Shown here piece by piece: positions 25,981-34,780 of a stretch of 64,000 nt of DNA. Source of the DNA: Nocardioides sp. ChNu-153. GTDB taxonomy: Bacteria > Actinomycetota > Actinomycetes > Propionibacteriales > Nocardioidaceae. The position numbers and the translations under genes were made by a program. Below the pieces are notes generated by a model. That model was not told where the DNA came from, did no database searches, and saw nothing but the letters and a program-made list of their open reading frames with translations. The DNA is taken from contig NZ_JADEVT010000005.1 in NCBI RefSeq assembly GCF_030466625.1, positions 153,185 to 217,184 on the forward strand. The letters are read 5' to 3'. How positions within the stretch are numbered: the stretch's first letter is position 1; the number at the start of each line of letters is the position of its first letter.

Positions 25981-27192
25981 ATGGAGGTCACCCCGCTGGT
26001 ATGGGGCCTCACCATCGCCGTCATCGCCGGCTTGCTGCTCTTCGACTTCTTCTTCCACGTGCGCAAGGCGCACATCCCCACGTTGAGGGAAGCAGCGATC
26101 TGGTCGGCCATCTACGTCGGCCTGGCGATCGTGTTCGGCTTGTTCGTGCTGTGGAACTGGGGCGGGACGTACGGCGGTGAGTACTTCGCCGGCTACATCA
26201 CGGAGAAGGCGCTGAGCGTCGACAACCTGTTCGTGTTCCTGGTGATCATGGCGAGCTTCAAGGTGCCGCGCGAGGACCAGCAGAAGGTGCTGCTCTTCGG
26301 CATCGTGTTCGCGCTGTTCGCGCGCACCGCGTTCATCCTCGTCGGCGCCGCCGCGATCAACCAGTTCAGCTGGGTCTTCTACCTCTTCGGCGCGATCCTG
26401 CTCTACACGGCGATCTCCCTGCTGAAGGAGGACGACGACGAGGGCGGCGAGGAGGCCGACAACTTCGTCATCCGCCTCGCGAAGCGTTTCTTCCACACCT
26501 CGGAGCACTACGACGGCGACAAGCTGTTCACCGTCGTGGACGGCAAGAAGATGCTGACCCCGATGCTGCTCGTCATGGTCGCGATCGGCGGCACGGACCT
26601 GCTGTTCGCGCTCGACTCGATCCCCGCGATCTTCGGCCTGACGCAGGAGACGTACATCGTCTTCGGTGCCACGGCGTTCTCGCTCATGGGTCTGCGCCAG
26701 CTGTACTTCCTCATCGACGGCCTGCTCGACCGCCTCGTGTTCCTCTCGTACGGCCTGGCGATCATCCTGGCGTTCATCGGCGTCAAGCTGTTCATCCACG
26801 CCCTGCACGAGAACGAGCTGCCCTTCATCAACGGCGGCGAGCACGTGACCGCCATCCCGGAGGTCAGCATCGCCATGTCGCTGAGCGTCATCCTCGGCGT
26901 CCTCGTCGTCACGGTCATCGCGTCGCTGCTCAGCCCCAAGGGCAAGGCGGAGTCGACGATCAAGGCGGCCAGGGCGGCGGCCGACCACTACCTCGACGGG
27001 ACCTACACCCACGACGTCGACGAGCACGAGCGCCAGTTCGGCATCGTCGTCGCCAAGCAGCAGCAGATCGACGACCTCCCGGAGAAGCACCGCCCCACCC
27101 CGGCGGAGCGCGCGGAGCTCGACGAGCTGTTCGCCCGGGTGCACGCCGCCCGCGGCGGCACGGCCACCGAGGGCGGTCGCACCCGCGACTGA
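25981..27192 (+). CDS. TerC family integral membrane protein
   Basis: A 403-residue polytopic protein (about nine TM). It has the TerC signature GYITEKALSVDNLFVFLVIM and the second-half IGGTDLLFALDSIPAIFGLT; the conserved Asp residues in both are thought to bind metal. An acidic EEDDDEGG-type cytoplasmic loop and a charged tail of about 80 residues follow the helices. TerC/Alx proteins have been linked to manganese export and tellurium resistance. AGAAGGAG precedes the ATG. It is monocistronic, closed by a strong terminator at 27239. Confidence 0.9.
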   Translation: MEVTPLVWGLTIAVIAGLLLFDFFFHVRKAHIPTLREAAIWSAIYVGLAIVFGLFVLWNWGGTYGGEYFAGYITEKALSVDNLFVFLVIMASFKVPREDQQKVLLFGIVFALFARTAFILVGAAAINQFSWVFYLFGAILLYTAISLLKEDDDEGGEEADNFVIRLAKRFFHTSEHYDGDKLFTVVDGKKMLTPMLLVMVAIGGTDLLFALDSIPAIFGLTQETYIVFGATAFSLMGLRQLYFLIDGLLDRLVFLSYGLAIILAFIGVKLFIHALHENELPFINGGEHVTAIPEVSIAMSLSVILGVLVVTVIASLLSPKGKAESTIKAARAAADHYLDGTYTHDVDEHERQFGIVVAKQQQIDDLPEKHRPTPAERAELDELFARVHAARGGTATEGGRTRD

Positions 27193-27238
27193 CCCACGGG
27201 CACGCCGGTCACGCACCGGTCGCACCACCCGCTCGATC

Positions 27239-27271
27239 CGACGGCCCCCGGCACCACGCCGGGGGCCGTCG
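27239..27271 (+). terminator. terminator hairpin after terC
   Basis: A 14-bp perfect stem CGACGGCCCCCGGC / GCCGGGGGCCGTCG with a 5-nt loop. The rest of the 201-bp gap to the next start shows no gene. Confidence 0.85.
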
Positions 27272-27393
27272 GCGTCCCCGGCCGCACTCCACCCCGGCCG
27301 CGCCTGGTCGCGCCCGGCCACGCACCCGCCGTACGCCGCCGTTGTGCGCAGCGCCCGTTGGCGGCGCTCGGGCCGGGTGGCACGCTGAGGGCC

Positions 27394-28851
27394 ATGAGCG
27401 CACTGCCCGACGACCTGTTCGTCCCCCAGCTCCACATCGGCGGCACCTGGCGTGACGCCGAGGACGGGGCCACCTTCGACGTGCTGGACCCCGCCGACGA
27501 GTCGGTTCTCGTGAGCGTCGCGGACGGCACCGCCGCCGACGCCGTGGCCGCCCTCGACGCGGCGGCCGAGGTCCAGGAGGAGTGGGCCCGCTCGGCGCCC
27601 CGCGACCGCGCCGAGATCCTGCGGGCCGCCTTCGAGGCCATCACCGCCCGTCGCGACGACTTCGCCCGGCTCATCAGCCTCGAGATGGGCAAGCCGCTGG
27701 CCGAGGCCGCGGGCGAGGTGACGTACGGCGCGGAGTTCCTGCGCTGGTTCTCCGAGGAGGCCGTGCGCATCCACGGGCGCTGGATGAGCGCGCCCGCCGG
27801 TGGGTCCCGGCTGCTGACGGTGAAGAAGCCGGTCGGTCCGTGCCTGCTCATCACGCCGTGGAACTTCCCGATCGCCATGGCCACCCGCAAGATCGCCCCG
27901 GCCATCGCCGCCGGCTGCACGATGGTCGTCAAGCCCGCCGCGCTGACGCCGCTGACGACGCTGGCCGTGGCGAAGGTCTTCGAGGACGTCGGTCTGCCCG
28001 CCGGCGTGCTCAACGTGGTGACGTCGACGCACTCCGGGGACGTCTCCGAGACGCTGATGGCCGACGAGCGGCTGCGGAAGGTCTCCTTCACGGGGTCCAC
28101 CCCGGTCGGCAAGGTGCTGGTGCGGCAGTCGACCGAGCACCTGCAGCGCCTGTCGATGGAGCTGGGTGGCAACGCGCCGTTCCTCGTCTTCGAGGACGCC
28201 GACCTCGACGCGGCCGTCGAGGGCGCCGTGCTGGCCAAGATGCGCAACATGGGCGAGGCCTGCACGGCCGCCAACCGCTTCCTCGTGCACGAGAGCGTCG
28301 CCGAGGAGTTCAGCCGGCGCCTCGCGGAGCGCCTCGGCGCCCTGCGCGTCGGCCGCGGCCAGGACGACGGGGTCGACGTCGGCCCGCTGGTGCAGGCCTC
28401 CGCGGTCGAGGACGTGCACCAGCTCGTCACCGACGCCGTGCACGACGGCGCCCGGGTGCTGGTGGGCGGCGAGGCGCCCGACGGCGCGGGTTACTTCTAC
28501 CCGCCGACGGTGCTGGCCGACGTACCCCACGAGTCGGCGATCGTGAACACGGAGATCTTCGGCCCGGTGGCGCCCATCTCGACCTTCACCGACGAGGACG
28601 AGGCGGTGCGCCGGGCCAACGCCACGGAGTACGGCCTCGCCTCGTACGCCTTCACCCGCGACCTCGAGCGCACCATCCGGCTCGCCGAGCGCCTCGAGGC
28701 CGGCATGCTCGGCATCAACACGGGCCTGCTGTCGAACCCCGCCGCCCCCTTCGGCGGCGTCAAGCAGTCGGGCTTCGGCCGCGAGGGCGGCTTCGAGGGC
28801 ATCGAGGAGTACCTCGAGACCACGTACGTGGGGATCTCGACCGGGTCGTGA
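27394..28851 (+). CDS. gabD: NAD(P)-dependent succinate-semialdehyde dehydrogenase
   Basis: A 485-residue aldehyde dehydrogenase. It has the cofactor segment ITPWNFPIAMATRKIAPAIA, the Rossmann turn VSFTGSTPVGKVL, the general base Glu in RLSMELGGNAPF, and the nucleophile Cys in NMGEACTAANRF. The last sequence and the C-terminal PFGGVKQSGFGREGG with EYLETTY are typical of GabD. It oxidises succinate semialdehyde to succinate in GABA and polyamine degradation; related semialdehydes are possible. The ATG at 27394 matches the family N-terminus. It is monocistronic, with two palindromes after the stop. Confidence 0.88.
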   Translation: MSALPDDLFVPQLHIGGTWRDAEDGATFDVLDPADESVLVSVADGTAADAVAALDAAAEVQEEWARSAPRDRAEILRAAFEAITARRDDFARLISLEMGKPLAEAAGEVTYGAEFLRWFSEEAVRIHGRWMSAPAGGSRLLTVKKPVGPCLLITPWNFPIAMATRKIAPAIAAGCTMVVKPAALTPLTTLAVAKVFEDVGLPAGVLNVVTSTHSGDVSETLMADERLRKVSFTGSTPVGKVLVRQSTEHLQRLSMELGGNAPFLVFEDADLDAAVEGAVLAKMRNMGEACTAANRFLVHESVAEEFSRRLAERLGALRVGRGQDDGVDVGPLVQASAVEDVHQLVTDAVHDGARVLVGGEAPDGAGYFYPPTVLADVPHESAIVNTEIFGPVAPISTFTDEDEAVRRANATEYGLASYAFTRDLERTIRLAERLEAGMLGINTGLLSNPAAPFGGVKQSGFGREGGFEGIEEYLETTYVGISTGS

Positions 28852-28864
28852 GGCGGGGGTGGGG

Positions 28865-28928
28865 GGTTCCCCGGTGCACCGGGGAACCCGCCACTTCCGG
28901 GTGGGAACTTCCCGCCGGAAGTGGCGGG
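28865..28928. repeat. two overlapping perfect hairpins between convergent genes
   Basis: The first is a 24-bp perfect palindrome with arms GGTTCCCCGGTG / CACCGGGGAACC (28865-28888). The second has 14-bp perfect arms CCCGCCACTTCCGG / CCGGAAGTGGCGGG (28887-28900 and 28915-28928). They share two bases, so they can fold as alternatives or in series. They probably terminate gabD and the convergent flavoprotein gene. Confidence 0.8.
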
Positions 28929-29006
28929 TTGCGGCTACAACCTTCGCGCCGGGCCGGGCCGCGAGACCGGGTACGGCGCCGCTCGCCGCCGCGCCGCCGC
29001 TGCGGG

Positions 29007-29945
29007 TCAGTGACCGGCGGCGCCGAGCGCGGCCATCTCCTCGCCGAGCAGGTCGGCGCTGCAGGCCGTCGCCGCCATCTGACCGGCCGCCAGCGCATTG
29101 ACCACGGACGCCATCGGCATCGGGAAGACCGAGCGGTGGGCGAGGTCGCCCCCGGCGTACACGCCCGTCACGCTGGTGCGGCCCATGTCGTCGATCTCGA
29201 CGCAGCCGGACGGCAGCAGCTCGACGCCCAGCTGGGCCGCGAAGGGCGCGGACTGGCGGTAGGTCGGCGCGAGCAGCACGCCCACGGCGTCGATCTCCGA
29301 GCCGTCCGACAGCACGACGCGCGCGCCGTCACCCCGGCGCTCGAACCGCTCGACCTTCGCCTCGACGACGGCGGCGCCGAGGGCCGCGAAGATCGTGCGG
29401 GCCTCGGGGGCCACCTCGGCGCCGTTCGCGAGCACGGTGATCTCGCCCGCGATGCCGCGCATGAGGCCCACGGCGTGGCTCATCTGCTGGGCCGCGCCGA
29501 GCACCACCACGTGGCCGTCGGCGAACTCGTGGCCGTGGCAGAAGGGGCACTGCGCGGCCACGGTGCCCCACAGGTCGGCGAGCCCGGGCACGTCGGGGAG
29601 CTCGTCGGTGAGGCCGGTGGCCAGCACGACGCGCTTGGCGCGCACGGTGCTCCCGTCGTCGAGCGTCGCGGTGAACCCGCCGACGACGTCGCCCTCGATG
29701 GTCCGGACGGTCGCCTCGCGGACGACGACGTCGTACGCGTCGAGCTGGGCGCGGGCCTGCGCGCGGAACTCGGCCGGCGGCCGGCCGTCGTGGGTCGCGA
29801 CGTTGTGCATGTGGTCGACCTGGGCGTTCCGGTAGGTGCCGGAGTCGACCAGGGTGGTGCTGCGGTGGATGCGGCCCAGGGTGAGGGCCGCCTGGAGGCC
29901 GGCGGGGCCGCCGCCGACGACGAGCGCGTTACGGATCTCGGACAT
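29007..29945 (-). CDS. thioredoxin-reductase-like FAD/NAD(P) oxidoreductase
   Basis: A 312-residue class II pyridine nucleotide-disulfide oxidoreductase. FAD binding is shown by NALVVGGGPAGLQAALTLGR, the redox pair by QCPFCHGHE (C-x2-C), the NAD(P) site by VVVLGAAQQMSHAVGL (GxGxxG is not canonical) and the C-terminal FAD contact by GVYAGGDLAHR. Actinobacteria carry such stand-alone relatives beside thioredoxin reductase proper, and substrates vary. AGAAGGAGC precedes the ATG. It is divergent from the MerR-type regulator, with a 24-bp palindrome between them, so it is the likely target of that regulator. Confidence 0.87.
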   Translation of the reverse strand: MSEIRNALVVGGGPAGLQAALTLGRIHRSTTLVDSGTYRNAQVDHMHNVATHDGRPPAEFRAQARAQLDAYDVVVREATVRTIEGDVVGGFTATLDDGSTVRAKRVVLATGLTDELPDVPGLADLWGTVAAQCPFCHGHEFADGHVVVLGAAQQMSHAVGLMRGIAGEITVLANGAEVAPEARTIFAALGAAVVEAKVERFERRGDGARVVLSDGSEIDAVGVLLAPTYRQSAPFAAQLGVELLPSGCVEIDDMGRTSVTGVYAGGDLAHRSVFPMPMASVVNALAAGQMAATACSADLLGEEMAALGAAGH

Positions 29946-29988
29946 GGTGCTCCTTCTCGGGTCAGGACTTGTGCAGGTCACCAGCGTG

Positions 29989-30012
29989 TGACTTCATGTG
30001 AACATGAAGTCA
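29989..30012. promoter_or_regulatory. 24-bp perfect inverted repeat overlapping the merR start
   Basis: Arms TGACTTCATGT and ACATGAAGTCA flank a GA centre. The right arm contains the ATG at 30004 of the MerR-family gene. A 24-bp site is right for a MerR dimer, and the position suggests autoregulation plus control of the divergent flavoprotein. Confidence 0.75.
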
Positions 30013-30471
30013 AGCCCGTGGAGCATCGGAGATGTGGCACGCCGTTTCGACATCGGTACCCACGTGCTGCGGTTCTGGGAGGACGAGGGCCTGCTGGTTC
30101 CCGAGCGGGACGGTGCGGGCCGTCGCCGGTACGGCGAGGCCGAGGTCGTGCGGGTGGCCGCCATCGTGCGGAACAAGGCGGCGGGGATGACGCTGGAGCA
30201 GATCCGGATCCTGCTCGACAGCGAGGCCGAGGGCCGCCAGGCCGTGCTGCAGGCGCACCTCGACGACATCGCCGAGCGCATGCGGTCGATGGAGCTGTGG
30301 CGCGCCATGACGGAGCACGCGCTGCGCTGCCGGGCGCACGACGTGACGAACTGCCCCCGCTACAAGGCGTTCCTCGCCGACCTGCTCGACGACAGCCGGC
30401 CGCGCCCCGCGCTGCCGCCCGAGCCCACGGCGGAGGAGATGGCCGCGCTGGGCCACCCGCCCGCGAGCTGA
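30004..30471 (+). CDS. MerR-family transcriptional regulator
   Basis: A 155-residue MerR protein. The winged helix is WSIGDVARRFDIGTHVLRFW then ERDGAGRRRYGEAEVVRVA, followed by the helical hinge GMTLEQIRILLDSEAEGR and a dimerisation helix to about residue 115. The effector region has two Cys (LRCRAHD and TNCPRYK), a pattern compatible with metal or thiol sensing but not diagnostic. The start is ATG 30004; a GTG at 29998 is in frame. Both lie inside the palindrome 29989-30012, so the message is probably leaderless or nearly so. A family C palindrome follows the stop. Confidence 0.87.
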   Translation: MKSSPWSIGDVARRFDIGTHVLRFWEDEGLLVPERDGAGRRRYGEAEVVRVAAIVRNKAAGMTLEQIRILLDSEAEGRQAVLQAHLDDIAERMRSMELWRAMTEHALRCRAHDVTNCPRYKAFLADLLDDSRPRPALPPEPTAEEMAALGHPPAS

Positions 30472-30509
30472 CACCGGAGCCGCGGGACCGCCGTACCCCC
30501 CCGAGACGA

Positions 30510-30565
30510 CCGCGGACGTCATGCGGACCGGAGGCCGGGGGCCACCGGACGCATGACGTCCGCGG
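30510..30565. repeat. dispersed palindromic repeat, family C (copy 1)
   Basis: Perfect 16-bp arms CCGCGGACGTCATGCG (30510-30525) and CGCATGACGTCCGCGG (30550-30565) with a GC-rich 24-nt loop. It lies between the convergent merR and flotillin genes. A second copy with near-identical arms is at 52391-52444. Confidence 0.85.
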
Positions 30566-30623
30566 GGTGCTGCAGTGCAGCGGGGGTGGGCAGGTCGTGC
30601 CGGTGGTGCGGGCGGTACGGCGC

Positions 30624-32147
30624 CTACTGGCCGGTGGTCTCGCCCGTCACCGTGTCGCCGCGCAGGCCGAGGCCGTCGGCGGCGGAGCCCACGGACCGCT
30701 TGATGAGCGCGTCGAGGTCGAGGCCGGTGGTCGTCCGCAGCATGTTGAGCGTCTCGACCATGTTGGAGGTGACCTGCTTGGGCAGGGCGCCGGCACCGTC
30801 GGTCGACACGACGGTGAGCTGGTCGATCGCGCCGATCGGGGCGGCGACCTCCTTGGCGATCTGCGGCAGCACCTCGATGAGCATCTGCAGCACCGCGGCG
30901 TCGTTGTAGTGCGCGAACGCCTCGGCGCGCTTGTCCATCGCCTCGGCCTCGGCCTGCCCGACGGCCAGCACCGCGGCCGCCTGGGCCTCGCCCTCGGCGC
31001 GGACGGCCTCGGCCTCCGCCGTACGACGGGAGCGCTCGGCCGCACCGCGCCGCTCGCCCTCGATGGCACCGGCCTCCGCGAGCGCGGCACGCCGGGCCTT
31101 CTCGGCCTCACCGGAGAGCCGGACCTCCTGCGCCTTGGCCTCGGCGGCCGCGATGGTCGACGCCTTGCGGGCGTCGGCGGCGGCGATCTCGGCGGAGCGG
31201 CGGGCCTCGGCGTCCTGCTCGACGCGGTAGCGCTCGGCGTCGGCCGGCTTGCGCACCTTGGTCTCGAGCTCGCGCTCGGTGAGGGCGGCCTGCCGGACGG
31301 CGACCTTCTCCTGCTCGAGCAGGATGGCCTGGTCCTGGTCGGCCTGCGCGAGCGGGCCGGCGGCCGCGGCGCGGGCCTGCGCGGCGTCCGTCTCGATCTT
31401 GATCTCGGCCTGGCGCAGCGCGAGGGCACGCTGCGAGACCGCGATCTCCTCCTCGGCGGCGATACGCGCCTGCTCGGCGGCTCGGCGGGCGTTCGCCTCG
31501 GCGATCGAGGCCTCCTGGCCGATGCGCGCGGCCTCGGGGCGACCGAGGTCCGCCAGGTAGGAGCCGTCGTCGGTCACGTCCTGGATCTGGAACGTGTCGA
31601 GGATGAGCCCCTGGCCGGTCAGGGAGTTCTCCGACTCGTCGGCCACGCGCTGCGCGAAGGCCGCGCGGTCGCGGATGATCTGCTCGACGGTCAGGCCGCC
31701 GACGATGGAGCGCAGCGCGCCGGCGAGCACCTCCTGGGTGAAGGGCTCGATGTCGCCCTGCTGCGACAGGAACCGCTGGGCCGCCAGCCGGATCTGGTCG
31801 GCGTTGCCGCCCACCTTGACGATGGCCACGCCCTCGACGTTGAGCTTGATGCCCTGCCCGGAGACCGCGCCACGGATCTGCACCGAGATGCGCCGCGACG
31901 ACAGGTCGAGGTTGCCGAGCTTCTGCACGAACGGGATGACGAAGACGCCGCCGCCCATGACCACCTTCTGGCCGGACAGGTCGGTCGTGAGCTCCCCGGT
32001 CTCCGGGTTGATCACCGCCTTGCCCTTGCGGCCGGTGACGATGAACGCCTCGTTGGGGCCGGCGACCTTGTAGCGGCTGGTGATGAGCAGCACCAGCAGC
32101 ACGAGCAGGACGACGAAGCCGATGATCGGGGCCAGGACCGGGTCCAT
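30624..32147 (-). CDS. flotillin-family SPFH domain membrane-scaffold protein
   Basis: A 507-residue protein. One N-terminal TM helix (about 5-24; PIIGFVVLLVLLVLLI) is followed by an SPFH/Band 7 domain (about 30-200; YKVAGPNEAFIVTGRKG, QIRLAAQRFLSQQ). A long Ala/Glu/Arg-rich coiled coil follows (about 210-430), then a short C-terminal domain containing GDTVTGE. Flotillins oligomerise on the inner membrane and mark ordered lipid microdomains. It follows an NfeD-type gene on the same strand 78 bp upstream, the standard flotillin-NfeD operon. Confidence 0.92.
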   Translation of the reverse strand: MDPVLAPIIGFVVLLVLLVLLITSRYKVAGPNEAFIVTGRKGKAVINPETGELTTDLSGQKVVMGGGVFVIPFVQKLGNLDLSSRRISVQIRGAVSGQGIKLNVEGVAIVKVGGNADQIRLAAQRFLSQQGDIEPFTQEVLAGALRSIVGGLTVEQIIRDRAAFAQRVADESENSLTGQGLILDTFQIQDVTDDGSYLADLGRPEAARIGQEASIAEANARRAAEQARIAAEEEIAVSQRALALRQAEIKIETDAAQARAAAAGPLAQADQDQAILLEQEKVAVRQAALTERELETKVRKPADAERYRVEQDAEARRSAEIAAADARKASTIAAAEAKAQEVRLSGEAEKARRAALAEAGAIEGERRGAAERSRRTAEAEAVRAEGEAQAAAVLAVGQAEAEAMDKRAEAFAHYNDAAVLQMLIEVLPQIAKEVAAPIGAIDQLTVVSTDGAGALPKQVTSNMVETLNMLRTTTGLDLDALIKRSVGSAADGLGLRGDTVTGETTGQ

Positions 32148-32225
32148 GGTGATGGGCCTTTCGGTGGTGGGCGAGCGGTCACGCGGGGGAGCGGTGGTGC
32201 GGGCGGTGCGGGTCGTGCCGGGGGT

Positions 32226-32723
32226 TCAGGAGAGCTCGTCGTACGTCGCGGCGACGGTGACGGCGGTCGGCGACAGCACGCCGGTGACGTGCACCGCGGT
32301 GCCCGCGGGCAGGGCGCGTTCGGCCTGGGCGTTGTAGCGCAGCACGTGGCCGCCGCGGCGGACGGTGATCGCGCCGTACCCGCCCTCGGGGATGGCCGTC
32401 ACGACGGTGGCGTCCCAGCCGACGGCGTCGCGGGCGCCGGGCGTCGCGTCGGTGCCGCCGGTCTTCACGAGCCGGGTGAGCCACGCGGCGAACCACCCGA
32501 CGACGAGACCCGCGGCCACCCCGACGAGCGAGGAGGGGAGCTGGCCGAGGCCGGCGGCCTGCGCGATCGCGCCGCCGAAGCCGAGCGCGGAGACGAAGCC
32601 ACCGAGGGCGGCGGTGGAGAACCAGTCGCCGGCGAGAGCCTCGATGTCGAACAGGTCGCCGAGGACGAGCGAGACCAGGAGGACGACGGCGCCGCACAGC
32701 CCGATCACCAGGAACGGCGTCAC
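32226..32723 (-). CDS. NfeD-like membrane protein
   Basis: A 165-residue protein with two or three N-terminal TM segments (about 3-85; VTPFLVIGLCGAVVLLVSLV and SLVGVAAGLVVGWFAAWL) and a C-terminal OB-fold (about 95-165; VGWDATVVTAIPEGGYGAIT). NfeD proteins partner SPFH proteins and are thought to help assemble or act with them. The GTG start follows GGAGGAGG. It is the first gene of the NfeD-flotillin unit and divergent from the ABC-F gene. Confidence 0.85.
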   Translation of the reverse strand: MTPFLVIGLCGAVVLLVSLVLGDLFDIEALAGDWFSTAALGGFVSALGFGGAIAQAAGLGQLPSSLVGVAAGLVVGWFAAWLTRLVKTGGTDATPGARDAVGWDATVVTAIPEGGYGAITVRRGGHVLRYNAQAERALPAGTAVHVTGVLSPTAVTVAATYDELS

Positions 32724-32826
32724 GGGCGCCTCCTCCAGGTGTCGCGGGCACAGGCTCGATGGGCGGGGCCGCCCCCACCCTCTCACGGCGCGGACCACCG
32801 CGCCGCCGATCTCCCGCGTGCGGGGG

Positions 32827-32863
32827 AAAACCCGTTGGCCGTCCGGCGCCCGGGGCGTAGCCT
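32827..32863 (+). promoter_or_regulatory. WhiB7-type promoter of the ABC-F gene
   Basis: An A-tract AAAA (32827-32830) lies 4 bp before a -35 box TTGGCC (32835-32840). A 17-bp spacer leads to -10 TAGCCT (32858-32863). WhiB7-dependent promoters need an AT-rich patch just upstream of -35. Transcription would start near 32870, only a few bases before the small upstream ORF. Confidence 0.6.
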
Positions 32864-32873
32864 GGCGAGCACC

Positions 32874-32885
32874 ATGGAGCTCTGA
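32874..32885 (+). CDS. three-codon upstream ORF (Met-Glu-Leu-stop)
   Basis: ATG GAG CTC TGA begins about 4-5 nt after the predicted transcription start, so it would be read almost leaderless. ABC-F resistance genes are commonly controlled by very short leader ORFs whose translation is sensitive to ribosome-targeting drugs. Its stop codon is the first part of a helix that pairs with the ABC-F start region. Confidence 0.55.
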   Translation: MEL

Positions 32886-32952
32886 CGACGCCCGCGATCG
32901 CGCTGCGGCCCCGCCCGCGCGGTCCCTCCCCACCCCGGACGGACGCGTCGTC

Positions 32953-32953
<1 letters not shown>
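32883..32953 (+). promoter_or_regulatory. attenuator-like helix linking uORF stop to ABC-F start codon
   Basis: TGACGACGC (32883-32891, starting with the uORF stop) is perfectly complementary to GCGTCGTCA (32945-32953, ending with the A of the ABC-F ATG). The enclosed 53 nt are very GC-rich, with inner palindrome CGCGATCGCG. The helix would hide the start codon unless a ribosome occupies the uORF stop. Confidence 0.6.
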
Positions 32954-34737
<1,784 letters not shown>

Positions 34738-34780
34738 GGTCGACACCCTCCCGTCACGCGGGCGTGGCAGGCTGGGAGCC

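Noticed and set aside
24517..28530. A 1337-codon minus-strand open frame opposite the esterase, terC and gabD
   Set aside because: The same GC effect; the plus-strand genes have complete active-site motifs and ribosome sites.
27582..32885. A 1767-codon plus-strand open frame through gabD, the flavoprotein and flotillin
   Set aside because: It spans several well-supported genes in other frames and strands, and its composition changes with each underlying gene, so it is an artefact of high GC.
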